Below, piece after piece: positions 15,334 to 22,946 of a stretch of DNA of 24,295 nt. The stretch is from an uncultured Prosthecobacter sp. (GTDB lineage Bacteria; Verrucomicrobiota; Verrucomicrobiia; Verrucomicrobiales; Verrucomicrobiaceae): positions 1 to 24,295 of the forward strand of contig CALDGV010000006.1 in NCBI GenBank assembly GCA_937941745.1, given 5' to 3'. The first letter of the stretch is position 1, and every line of letters begins with the position of its first letter. The notes under the pieces are model-generated. The model had not been told where the DNA came from. It did not search any database and saw only the letters and a program-made list of their open reading frames with translations. The translations under genes were made by a program, and so were the position numbers.

Positions 15334-16668
15334 ATGAAAACCGCCTTCTTGCTTCTCGTCACAGTCACGAGTTTCTGCACTGCCAGCACAGCCGCCCTGG
15401 ATGGATGGACTTTTTGGTCGCCACGAGCCGAAGCGGAACCCTCTCATCAAGTTGAGCCCAAGGCTGGTAAGGATGGGATAGGAGCCCTGGTCATCGAGAC
15501 TGGCCTGGGCGAGCATTGGATCGGCTGCTGGCAAAAGCTCCTGCCCATCCAAGGCGGACGATTCTACCGATTTGAAGCCTGGCGGAGGTTCCGTGATGTG
15601 CCTGAAGCGCGGCGCAGCGTTGTGGCCCGTGTCATCTGGCTGGATGAAAAAGGTGGCCGGGTGAAGTGGGAGAGTCCGGCTTCTGCCGGCTATGCCAAGG
15701 GCACCATTCCTCAGGCGGAGCCCGAATACCCTGCGGACTTGGGCAGTGCTCAGGGGCAGTGGGGGCAGGTCAGCGCCTTGCTCAAAGCTCCTGCGGCCGC
15801 ACGGCAGGCGAAGGTTGAGCTGTATCTTCAATGGGCCTCCGAGGCCCGGGTGGAGTGGAGCGGCATGCAATTGGCGGAATGTCCACCTCCCGCCCCCCGG
15901 AAGGTACGCCTCGCCACCATCCACCTCCAGCCCAAGGAAGGCCACAACCCTTCCGACAAGCCACCTCAGTTTGCGCCACTCATTGCCAGGGCAGCTGAAC
16001 AGAAAGCAGACCTCGTGGTGCTGCCGGAGACGCTGACGTTCTACGGCACAGGCAAGCCGATGGAGGCGAGTGCCGAGACGGTACCTGGCCCCAGCACAGA
16101 TTACTTCGGCAAACTGGCTCAAAAACACAACCTGTACATCGTCGCTGGCCTGGTGGAGAGAGATGGCAAGACGCTTTACAACACAGCCGCCTTGATGGGT
16201 CCGGATGGCACCATGGTTGGCAAGTATCGCAAAGTCACCCTGCCCCGGGGAGAAGTGGAACAAGGCATCACGCCCGGCAGGGAATACCCGGTGTTCAACA
16301 CCCGCTTTGGCAAAGTAGGCATGATGATCTGCTATGATGGCTTCTTCCCAGAAGTGGCCAGAGCGCTGACCATTCAGGGGGCAGAGGTCATTGCCTGGCC
16401 TGTGTGGGGCTGCAATCCACGTCTGGCATCAGCCAGAGCCTGCGAGAACCATGTTTACATCGTCAGCAGCACCTACATGGATGAGAGCAAGCACCAGTGG
16501 ATGATCTCAGGGATTTTTGACCACTATGGCGATGTGCTTAGCAAAGCCACTGAATGGGGCACGGTGGCGATTGCAGAAGTGGATTTGAACGAACATACCC
16601 ACTGGAACAGCCTGGGTGATTTCAAAGCCCAGATCCCTGCACACCGCCCGCCTGCTCTGAAGGATTGA
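15334..16668 (+). CDS. Exported two-domain carbon-nitrogen hydrolase
   Basis: The 444-residue protein has a signal peptide (about 1-20, [20 protein letters not shown]). An N-terminal region (about 22-182) looks like a beta-sandwich: [18 protein letters not shown], then [11 protein letters not shown] and [20 protein letters not shown]. Such galactose-binding-like domains often bind sugars. The nitrilase domain follows (about 190-435) with the complete triad E232 ([10 protein letters not shown]), K300 ([12 protein letters not shown]) and C333 ([11 protein letters not shown]). It should cleave an amide outside the cytoplasm; the substrate is unknown. I chose the ATG at 15334 over an in-frame TTG at 15310 because it starts the signal peptide. 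The upstream DUF58 gene is divergent, with 107 bases between. The stop lies 16 bases from that of the convergent secreted-protein gene. Confidence 0.87.
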   Translation: MKTAFLLLVTVTSFCTASTAALDGWTFWSPRAEAEPSHQVEPKAGKDGIGALVIETGLGEHWIGCWQKLLPIQGGRFYRFEAWRRFRDVPEARRSVVARVIWLDEKGGRVKWESPASAGYAKGTIPQAEPEYPADLGSAQGQWGQVSALLKAPAAARQAKVELYLQWASEARVEWSGMQLAECPPPAPRKVRLATIHLQPKEGHNPSDKPPQFAPLIARAAEQKADLVVLPETLTFYGTGKPMEASAETVPGPSTDYFGKLAQKHNLYIVAGLVERDGKTLYNTAALMGPDGTMVGKYRKVTLPRGEVEQGITPGREYPVFNTRFGKVGMMICYDGFFPEVARALTIQGAEVIAWPVWGCNPRLASARACENHVYIVSSTYMDESKHQWMISGIFDHYGDVLSKATEWGTVAIAEVDLNEHTHWNSLGDFKAQIPAHRPPALKD

Positions 16669-16684
16669 AAAGCCTTCCCGCAGT

Positions 16685-17422
16685 TTATTCGGCCTTCGGC
16701 GCTGGAGGCTTGCCGGTCTCCCCTGCCCCTTTGGCACTGCGCAGCTTCTGAAATTCCTGCATTGCGCTCTCACGATACGTGCGTCGGAGATCCTGGGCAG
16801 CCTGAATGCGAGCTTCTCCCTTGGAGGCTTGCAAAGCCTGAAGAGCTGACTGCATGGCTGGGGATGCCATGATCTTCTCGTGAAACTGCCGCGTCGCATC
16901 CTTCCGCTCTGGACGGGAGAACATCATGATCTCCAGGCCCAGGCGCATGGCCACAGCCTTGGGAAACTCTTCAGAATCCACCGGCGGCATCGGCGGAAGC
17001 TGCCGCGGGTCGTAGCCATCTTCAGGCTCGATTTTCTTGAGCAGTGCCGCCACTTCGGGGTCACTTTTTTCCAGGGAAGCCCGGATGGTGTCACGCAGAT
17101 CCGCATGAGCCTTCATCGTTCTCTCTCGTGCTTCAATCACCTCTGGCCTGCCCCAGACACGATCCATGGCCTCTCGAATGCGCTTTTTATCCTCTTCGGG
17201 CAGGCGGTCATACTCTTCCGACTTCATGGGCGGGCGCCCAAATCCTGGCCAGAAGCCACCACGGCGATCCCCGCCGCGGTCTCCGCTGGGACCACCCTGG
17301 CGAAAACCACCTTCACCACGCGGTGGCACCCCACCCGGTCGTGGGGGGGCTGCATCCTGGGCCGCTGCCATTCCAGAAATCAGGCAGAGAGCCGGGAGCA
17401 CGAAGGAAGCGAATCGTTTCAT
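16685..17422 (-). CDS. Secreted Gly/Arg-rich protein of unknown function
   Basis: The 245-residue product begins with a signal peptide (MKRFASFVLPALCLISGMAA, cleaved near AAA/QDA at about 21). Next comes a low-complexity Pro/Gly/Arg segment (about 25-65) with repeats such as GGPSGDRGGDRRGGF. The rest is predicted helical and charged: RLPEEDKKRIREAMDRVWGR, RTMKAHADLRDTIRASLEKS, and FHEKIMASPAMQSALQALQA. This composition resembles periplasmic Spy/CpxP-like helical proteins, but I see no LTXXQ motif and make no assignment. I chose the ATG at 17422 because the signal peptide starts there; longer frames reach 17575 without family support. Overlapping palindromes (CATTTG-G-CAAATG at 17452-17464 and TGGCA-AA-TGCCA at 17456-17467) lie about 30 bases upstream and may be an operator. 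Confidence 0.75.
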   Translation of the reverse strand: MKRFASFVLPALCLISGMAAAQDAAPPRPGGVPPRGEGGFRQGGPSGDRGGDRRGGFWPGFGRPPMKSEEYDRLPEEDKKRIREAMDRVWGRPEVIEARERTMKAHADLRDTIRASLEKSDPEVAALLKKIEPEDGYDPRQLPPMPPVDSEEFPKAVAMRLGLEIMMFSRPERKDATRQFHEKIMASPAMQSALQALQASKGEARIQAAQDLRRTYRESAMQEFQKLRSAKGAGETGKPPAPKAE

Positions 17423-17692
17423 GATGAAGATCTTTTTGGTGGAAAGAAGACCATTTGGCAAATGCCAGATGGTGGTCGCACGGGCACTCCAAACCCGTCT
17501 TCCGGCACAAAGTTGCAACTCGGCGCGTACCTGCCAGACAGAGTTTTTCTGATCTTCTCTGAGCAGCAGGCACAAACGGTGCTTTCAGCCAAGACGTCCT
17601 TTCATACCAACCCGGCTTTCCTGGAAAGGAATCCCAGGATTTTTCAGCGCCATCCGCTAATTTTCTCCAACCCCAGCCTCCCATCTTCCCTC
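17423..17692. other. Divergent promoter region without a gene
   Basis: About 270 bases separate the starts of the secreted Gly/Arg-rich protein (minus) and the transglutaminase-like protein (plus). I see no credible gene. Apart from the palindromes at 17452-17467 I see no further clear regulatory signal or terminator. Confidence 0.5.
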
Positions 17693-18574
17693 GTGCGCTA
17701 TCACATCATTCATCGCACCACCTACACCTACGAGAGCCCTGTCACCGTGGGGCACTACACGGCGCGCCTGGAGCCTCGTGCCCTTCCCTTTCAGGAATGT
17801 CCCTGGCACGAAATCACCATCCGGCCCATCCCCATGCAGCGAGCCGAGAGGGCAGACTCCTTTGGCAACACCTGTGTCTATTTCGAAATTGAGGGGTCGC
17901 ATCAAAAGCTGGAAGTGATCGCCCGCAGCCTTGTGGAAGTGGCACGGGGTGAAAGCATCTCGCCTTCCTCCACGCCGGCATGGGAGACCGTGCGTGACGC
18001 CTGCCGGGCTGATCGCGCCACAGCTTCCAGCCTCGCGGGAGAACTGGCCTTTGCCTCCCAGCTCATTCCTATCGGCAGCGTCTTTGCAGACTATGCACGC
18101 CCATCTTTCCCTGCACACCGGCCTATTTTGGAGGCAGTCTGCGATCTCAATCGTCGCATCCATGAGGATTTCATCTTTGATCCGGCGGCCACAGACTTCG
18201 CCACGCCTGTGGAGCAGGTGCTCAAAAAGCGCCGCGGAGTCTGCCAGGACTTCGCCCAGGTCATGATAGCCTGCCTGCGCAGCCTGGGACTGCCCACCCG
18301 CTATGTCAGCGGCTATCTGGAAACCCTGCCTCCACCTGGACAAGTCAAGCTTGTCGGGGCGGATGCCTCCCACGCCTGGGTCTCGGTCTATTGTGGTGAA
18401 ACCGCTGGCTGGATGGATGCCGACCCGACGAACAACATCCTGCCTTCGGACCGCCATATCACAGTCGCCTGGGGGCGCGATTTCGGGGACGTGAGCCCTC
18501 TGCGCGGTGTCACGATCGGTGCCGGTGAACAACGGCTGCAGGTGGCTGTGGATGTCCTGCCAGAAGCGGACTGA
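17693..18574 (+). CDS. Transglutaminase-like cysteine protease family protein (COG1305)
   Basis: The 293-residue protein begins RYHIIHRTTYTYESPVTVGH, the typical N-terminal beta domain of bacterial transglutaminase-like proteins (about 1-85), and continues to a core with all three catalytic positions: C184 in RRGVCQDFAQVM, H227 in ADASHAWVSVY and D244 in DADPTNN. Members can hydrolyse or transfer amide bonds; the substrate is unknown. No signal peptide is seen, so it is probably cytoplasmic. The start is taken as GTG at 17693 because the conserved fold begins at the next residue and no nearby in-frame ATG exists; the frame is open far upstream across the antisense of another gene. In other genomes this protein is co-encoded with circularly permuted ATP-grasp and alpha-E proteins. 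Here the ATP-grasp gene is 16 kb away. Confidence 0.87.
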   Translation: MRYHIIHRTTYTYESPVTVGHYTARLEPRALPFQECPWHEITIRPIPMQRAERADSFGNTCVYFEIEGSHQKLEVIARSLVEVARGESISPSSTPAWETVRDACRADRATASSLAGELAFASQLIPIGSVFADYARPSFPAHRPILEAVCDLNRRIHEDFIFDPAATDFATPVEQVLKKRRGVCQDFAQVMIACLRSLGLPTRYVSGYLETLPPPGQVKLVGADASHAWVSVYCGETAGWMDADPTNNILPSDRHITVAWGRDFGDVSPLRGVTIGAGEQRLQVAVDVLPEAD

Positions 18575-18587
18575 GTTTGACACTCAG
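18571..18587. repeat. Short inverted repeat spanning two convergent stop codons
   Basis: CTGAGT (18571-18576) and ACTCAG (18582-18587) form a 6-bp stem with a five-base loop. It covers the stop codons of the transglutaminase-like gene and of the helicase gene. No T run follows on either strand, so it is at best a weak bidirectional terminator. Confidence 0.4.
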
Positions 18588-20590
18588 CCCTCTGAAAGCA
18601 TGGCCTTCAGCCCGGCAAAGAAATTGCTCGCTTCCTCCTGGCTCACGGCCTCGTTCATGTGCCGGCTGTAGTCAATTTCATCGACGTGCGTGCGGTCGAG
18701 TTCCTTGAGGAAAGGGCTCGGCAGCTCCGTCTGAGGCTTGCCCCATTTCACCCGCGTGCGGACATAGCTGATCGTGAGCTTCTGCCTTGCACGAGTGATG
18801 CCGACGTAGAAAAGGCGGCGTTCCTCGTCCACACGGCCCTCTTCATAGCTGCGCTTGTGAGGCAGAATGCCCTGCTCCAAGCCGGGCAGATAGACCACCG
18901 GGAATTCCAGGCCTTTGCTGGCATGCATCGTGATGAGGCAGACACCCTTCTTCTTCTCAATATCATCCTTCTCTTCACGCTCATCGTTCAGCGTGATCTC
19001 ATCCAGGAAGCCGGCCAGGCCGTCCTTACGGTTGCGCTCATCGTAACTGGCGATCTGGCCAGACAGCTCCTTGAGGCCGTTATCCCAGGCATTGTAGTCC
19101 TCTGGGGTCTTGGCCAGCTTCTGCAGGTATTCACGGTAGCCGATTTCCAAAATCAGGTGCTCGACCATTTCAGCAAGCATCACTCCCTCGCTCTGGGCCG
19201 CTGCGGCGTATTTGCTGATCATGGCAGTGAAGCCACGGATGGCCGTGCGGGCCTTCTCTGGTATCTGCCTCAGGAAATCCTCATCGCACAGCGCCACCCA
19301 GACGCTGTGATGCTTTTCCATCGAGCGGTCACGGGCCAGTTCAGCCGTGGCATTGCCGATGCCTCGCGTGGGGGTGTTCAGCACTCGCAGCAGGGCGATG
19401 TCATCATGCGGATTGTGCAGCACGGTGAGGTAGGCCACGATGTCCTTCACTTCCCGGCGGTCAAAGAAGCTGCGCGCACCAATCACACGGTAGGGAATCT
19501 TGCGTTGGCGAAAGGCCTGCTCCAGCACGCGGCTCTGCTCATTCGTGCGGAAGAGCACGGCGAAATTGTCGTAGGGCTCCTTGTCCGCATAAAAGGCGCG
19601 TTCGATCTCCTTGGAGATCATGTCGGCCTCCTCTTTGTCATCTTGCACGGCGACAAGCCGGACGGGAGCATTGCCTGTGTTGCGGCTCCACAGGCTCTTC
19701 GGGCGGCGGCCTGCATTGTTTTTGATCAGGCTGTTGGCCGTATGCAGGATCGGCGTGGTGGAGCGGTAGTTCTCCTCCAGCTTCACGATGGTCGGATTGG
19801 GGAAGAAGTTCTCGAACTCGGTGATGTTGGTGATTTCAGCACCGCGCCAGCCATAGATCGACTGGTCGTCATCGCCCACGACACAGACGTTGTAAGGCGC
19901 GGGCACCAGCGCCCGCAGGAGACGCATCTGCAGTGAGTTGGTGTCTTGGAACTCATCCACCATGACAAAGCGGTGGCGGCGATACAGCACGGAACGCACA
20001 TCCTCGTGGTTCTCCAGCAGCTGCACGCCCAGGCAGAGCAGGTCATCGAAGTCCATGGCATTCAGCGCGCGCATTTCGTTCGTGTATTTCTCCGCCACGG
20101 CCGCATAGAGGTCCTCCTTCGGATCTCCCAGGCTCTCCCCGTAGTTCTTGGCCTTGCTGATGCGTGAAAGCACTGCCTGGGGGTCGAGGTTCTCCTCCTT
20201 GATGAGCAGGTCCTTCATCGCCCTCTTCATGAGGCTGATCTGCTCGTTCTGGGAGTAGATGACGAAGTTCTGCTTGTAGCCCACATAGGGGGCAAATTCC
20301 CTCAACAGCCGGGCACAGAAGGCATGGAAGGTGCCGAGCACGACTTTTTTGCCGTCATTGCCACGGCACATGTCCTTCACACGCTCGCGCATCTCGGTGG
20401 CGGCCTTGTTGGTGAAGGTTACCGCCAGGATGTGCTCAGGCTTGATGCCCTCGCTGATCATGTAGGCGATCCGTGCAGTGACCACGCGCGTCTTACCCGT
20501 GCCTGCGCCGGCCAGAATCAGCAGGGGCCCGTGAATATGGGTGGCCGCCTGTCGCTGCTGAGGATTGAGAGTGCCGGTGAATCCGCTCAT
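18584..20590 (-). CDS. Rep/PcrA/UvrD-family ATP-dependent DNA helicase
   Basis: The 668-residue protein is a superfamily 1A helicase. Visible motifs include LNPQQRQA (Q motif), Walker A GAGTGKT (28-34), motif Ia TFTNKAATEM, GTFHAFCARLLR, Walker B VDEFQDTN (211-218), motif III VVGDDDQSIYGWRGA (237-251), motif IV VKLEENYRST, motif V ITMHASKGLEFPVVYLPGL and motif VI EERRLFYVGITRAR. It unwinds DNA 3' to 5' during repair and replication restart. The length is close to that of Rep (about 670). A C-terminal UvrD/PcrA-type extension is not evident, so Rep-like is possible, but I give no symbol. The ATG at 20590 is preferred over an in-frame upstream ATG at 20647, which adds 19 unsupported residues. 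Its stop lies nine bases from that of the convergent transglutaminase gene, with a 6-bp hairpin across both stops. Confidence 0.95.
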   Translation of the reverse strand: MSGFTGTLNPQQRQAATHIHGPLLILAGAGTGKTRVVTARIAYMISEGIKPEHILAVTFTNKAATEMRERVKDMCRGNDGKKVVLGTFHAFCARLLREFAPYVGYKQNFVIYSQNEQISLMKRAMKDLLIKEENLDPQAVLSRISKAKNYGESLGDPKEDLYAAVAEKYTNEMRALNAMDFDDLLCLGVQLLENHEDVRSVLYRRHRFVMVDEFQDTNSLQMRLLRALVPAPYNVCVVGDDDQSIYGWRGAEITNITEFENFFPNPTIVKLEENYRSTTPILHTANSLIKNNAGRRPKSLWSRNTGNAPVRLVAVQDDKEEADMISKEIERAFYADKEPYDNFAVLFRTNEQSRVLEQAFRQRKIPYRVIGARSFFDRREVKDIVAYLTVLHNPHDDIALLRVLNTPTRGIGNATAELARDRSMEKHHSVWVALCDEDFLRQIPEKARTAIRGFTAMISKYAAAAQSEGVMLAEMVEHLILEIGYREYLQKLAKTPEDYNAWDNGLKELSGQIASYDERNRKDGLAGFLDEITLNDEREEKDDIEKKKGVCLITMHASKGLEFPVVYLPGLEQGILPHKRSYEEGRVDEERRLFYVGITRARQKLTISYVRTRVKWGKPQTELPSPFLKELDRTHVDEIDYSRHMNEAVSQEEASNFFAGLKAMLSEG

Positions 20591-20725
20591 GAACGCGCTC
20601 CGATGGCTGCGGCTGACGCGGATGCAACTCCGAAGTGGCCCGGCCATCTTTTCCTGTCAGCAAAGCCTTTCTTGAAGGGCGGAAAAAGGGTGGCAGGACG
20701 GACGGGGACGCCTCAGAATCGTCCC

Positions 20726-21787
20726 ATGAATGCCATGAAGTCACTTTCATCACTCTTGTTGCTTTTTGTCCTGGCTGCCAGCCCGGCTCGTGCGGACCGG
20801 ATCGTGCTGGTCGCTGGAGGCACGAAAGAAGGAACCGACCTTCCAGCCACTGAAGCACGCCTGCTGGAGCCATTCGGAGCCGAATTCGACTCAGGAGGCC
20901 ATCTATGGATTGTTGAGATGGTCTCAGGCAACCGGCTGCTGCAGGTCGATGGTGGCGGGCAGCTCAGTCATGTGGCTGGCCAGTTGAAGCCTGGCTTCAG
21001 CGGTGATGGGGGACCTGCCATCCGGGCGCAGTTCAATGGCCCGCACAACTTCGCCATCCTGCCCAACGACAACCTGCTGATTGCCGACACCTGGAATGGG
21101 CGGATTCGCGAAATCGACATCAAATCCAGGCTTGTGAAGAGTCTGGCAGGCTGGCAGGCACCTGCGGAGAAGGCACGCGGCAACGGCCCCTACTGCATCA
21201 CCCTCACGCCGGACAAAACGAAGCTGCACATCGCGGACCTTCGGCAGGTGCATGAACTGGACCTGACTACCGGCAAATCACGTGTGGTGGCCGGCAATGG
21301 CAAGAAAGGCCTGCCGATGGACGGTGAACCCGCCACAGAGCAGCCGCTTGTGGATCCACGTGCCGCCGCCATGGATCATCAAGGCAACCTCTACATCCTG
21401 GAGCGCGGCGGGAATGCCCTGCGGGTGGTGGACACATCAGGCAGGATCAAGACCGTGGTAAACCGCAGCGGTCAGAAAGGCGGCGAAGGGGATGGTGGCC
21501 CTGCCCTGGAGGCTACCATGAACGGCCCCAAGCACCTTTGCATCGACAAGGACGACACGGTGATCATTGCCGACGCAGAAAGCCACCTTATCCGCCGTTA
21601 CGTGCCTGCGACGGGCAAGATCGAGCGCATCGCAGGCACAGGCCAGAAGGGCAGTGCAGGCGTGGGAGGTGATCCCTTGAAATGCCAGCTGGCACGCCCC
21701 CACGGTGTGACCATCCAGCCAGGCACAGGCGACCTTTTCATCACGGACAGCTACAACAACCGCATCCTGAAGATCGAGCGCCAGTAA
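20726..21787 (+). CDS. Exported NHL-repeat beta-propeller protein
   Basis: The 353-residue product has a signal peptide (about 1-23, ending ASPARA). The mature part consists of recurring blades of about 45-55 residues with the NHL pattern: GDGGPAIRAQFNGPHNFAIL, then LLIADTWNGRIREID, EGDGGPALEATMNGPKHLCI, VIIADAESHLIRRY and finally LFITDSYNNRILKIE. Six blades are likely. Such propellers bind proteins or ligands; no catalytic function can be inferred. It is secreted or periplasmic. The ATG at 20726 (or the in-frame ATG at 20735) begins the signal peptide; no Shine-Dalgarno is present. The helicase gene is divergent, about 135 bases upstream. The CPBP protease gene begins 13 bases after its stop, so the two are likely co-transcribed. 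Confidence 0.88.
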   Translation: MNAMKSLSSLLLLFVLAASPARADRIVLVAGGTKEGTDLPATEARLLEPFGAEFDSGGHLWIVEMVSGNRLLQVDGGGQLSHVAGQLKPGFSGDGGPAIRAQFNGPHNFAILPNDNLLIADTWNGRIREIDIKSRLVKSLAGWQAPAEKARGNGPYCITLTPDKTKLHIADLRQVHELDLTTGKSRVVAGNGKKGLPMDGEPATEQPLVDPRAAAMDHQGNLYILERGGNALRVVDTSGRIKTVVNRSGQKGGEGDGGPALEATMNGPKHLCIDKDDTVIIADAESHLIRRYVPATGKIERIAGTGQKGSAGVGGDPLKCQLARPHGVTIQPGTGDLFITDSYNNRILKIERQ

Positions 21788-21800
21788 CTCGAGCCTAGCG

Positions 21801-22547
21801 ATGCCAGCCCGCCTCCGAGACTCTGCCACTGCCGCTCATGTGATTCCACTGGCGGTCTTCCTGGCCTTTTTGAGCCTGCCAGGCTGGTTCAGGATCGAGA
21901 ATCCCGAGCTTCCGTGGCATCAAAAAGCCCCGGAGCATTGGATTTATCCCATTCAAACCCTCGTCTGTGGCGCCTTGCTCGTGCTCTTCCGGCGGCATTA
22001 CACCCTGCCCCCCTGGCGGGGACTGGGTCTGGCCGCGCTTTTTGCCGTGGTTGGCATTGCGGCATGGATCGCACCATCCTGGCTGTTTGAAAAAGCGGGC
22101 GCTCCCGCAGATGCCCCCGAATGGTGGAGTTGGCTGGGAGCCGTCAGGCGCAGCGAAGGTTTTGACCCGAGCCTCCTCTCGTCCTGGCCGTTGTGGGAAA
22201 AGCTCAGCATCGCAGCGCGCTTGGTGCGCATGGTGATCGTGGTGCCACTGGTCGAGGAACTGTTCTGGCGCGGTTTCCTCATGAGACACCTCAACCTCGG
22301 ATCGGAGAGCCACTGGCAGAAAGTCCCCTTCGGAACCCACTCATGGAAGGCCTTTGGCATCGTCACCGCCCTCGTCATGCTGGCCCACCAGCCGGAGGAT
22401 TACCTCGCTGCTTTTGTGTGGGGTTCCCTGGTCTATTTTCTGGCGGTCAAAACCCGCAGCCTGGGAGCCTGCGTCCTCATGCATTCCCTGGGAAACCTGC
22501 TTCTCGGCCTTTACACCCTTGAAACCCGCCAGTGGGGCTTCTGGTGA
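21801..22547 (+). CDS. CPBP-family (CAAX-like) membrane protease, exosortase-associated type
   Basis: The 248-residue membrane protein carries the three CPBP motifs: E152-E153 and R157 in VVPLVEELFWRGFLMRHL, H196 in TALVMLAHQPEDYL, and H228/N232 in MHSLGNLLLGLY. It has about seven hydrophobic stretches. The N-terminal part (WHQKAPEHWIYPIQTLVCGA followed by LFRRHY) resembles the CAAX prenyl protease-related proteins found in genomes with PEP-CTERM/exosortase sorting (TIGR03008 type). No exosortase gene or PEP-CTERM tail is seen in the window. It is predicted to be an intramembrane protease of the inner membrane with unknown targets. It follows the NHL gene by 13 bases and probably shares its transcript. 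Confidence 0.87.
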   Translation: MPARLRDSATAAHVIPLAVFLAFLSLPGWFRIENPELPWHQKAPEHWIYPIQTLVCGALLVLFRRHYTLPPWRGLGLAALFAVVGIAAWIAPSWLFEKAGAPADAPEWWSWLGAVRRSEGFDPSLLSSWPLWEKLSIAARLVRMVIVVPLVEELFWRGFLMRHLNLGSESHWQKVPFGTHSWKAFGIVTALVMLAHQPEDYLAAFVWGSLVYFLAVKTRSLGACVLMHSLGNLLLGLYTLETRQWGFW

Positions 22548-22657
22548 CCTCGATTCCGCCAGGGAATGGCCGTCTCTGATTCCAAAAAAGGGATTGAAAC
22601 AAGGGGTGCTGGAACTACTGTCGCCGCTCTCTCGAATCCCCAGACACTCCCCAGACC

Positions 22658-22891
22658 ATGGCTGACGCAGCAAACAAATACTCCCAGAACGTTTCCGGTG
22701 CCTACTACGTGGACGATCAGTGCATCGACTGCGACCTTTGCCGCGAAACCGCCCCTGCCAATTTCAAGCGCGACGACGACGGCGGTCATTCCTTTGTCTT
22801 CAAGCAGCCTGAGAACGATGAAGAAGTGAAGCTTTGCGAAGAAGCTCTGGCCGGCTGCCCTGTCGAAGCCATCGGACGCGACGGCGAATAA
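22658..22891 (+). CDS. Small [4Fe-4S] ferredoxin
   Basis: The 77-residue acidic protein has cysteines at 22, 25 and 28 (CIDCDLC) and at 67 followed by Pro (AGCPVEAIG). This is the ligand pattern of a single [4Fe-4S] ferredoxin; an extra Cys lies at 60. It should carry electrons between unidentified partners in the cytoplasm. The ATG at 22658 lies in a C-rich context with no Shine-Dalgarno. A strong UUCG-loop terminator begins 23 bases after the stop. It lies 110 bases downstream of the CPBP gene, so it probably has its own promoter, though I could not assign one. Codon use and base composition do not differ visibly from the neighbours. Confidence 0.9.
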   Translation: MADAANKYSQNVSGAYYVDDQCIDCDLCRETAPANFKRDDDGGHSFVFKQPENDEEVKLCEEALAGCPVEAIGRDGE

Positions 22892-22913
22892 GCCCTGGAA
22901 CGCCTTTCCCATC

Positions 22914-22946
22914 AGGCGCGGTTCTTCGGAACCGCGCCTTATTTTT
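22914..22946. terminator. Strong terminator with UUCG loop, shared by convergent genes
   Basis: An 11-bp perfect stem AGGCGCGGTTC (22914-22924) / GAACCGCGCCT (22929-22939) closes a TTCG tetraloop and is followed by TATTTTTT on the plus strand. It ends the ferredoxin transcript. The minus-strand gene's stop codon TAA (22941-22939) overlaps the stem, so it could end that gene's transcript too, although its minus-strand T run is poor. Confidence 0.92.

Noticed and set aside
16880..17692. Long N-terminal extension of the transglutaminase-like protein
   Set aside because: The open frame runs through the antisense of the secreted Gly/Arg-rich gene and its promoter. The conserved fold starts at 17693, and the extension has no domain character.
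18659..19936. Plus-strand open frame of 425 codons
   Set aside because: Antisense to the helicase gene, whose motifs I to VI are all readable on the minus strand.
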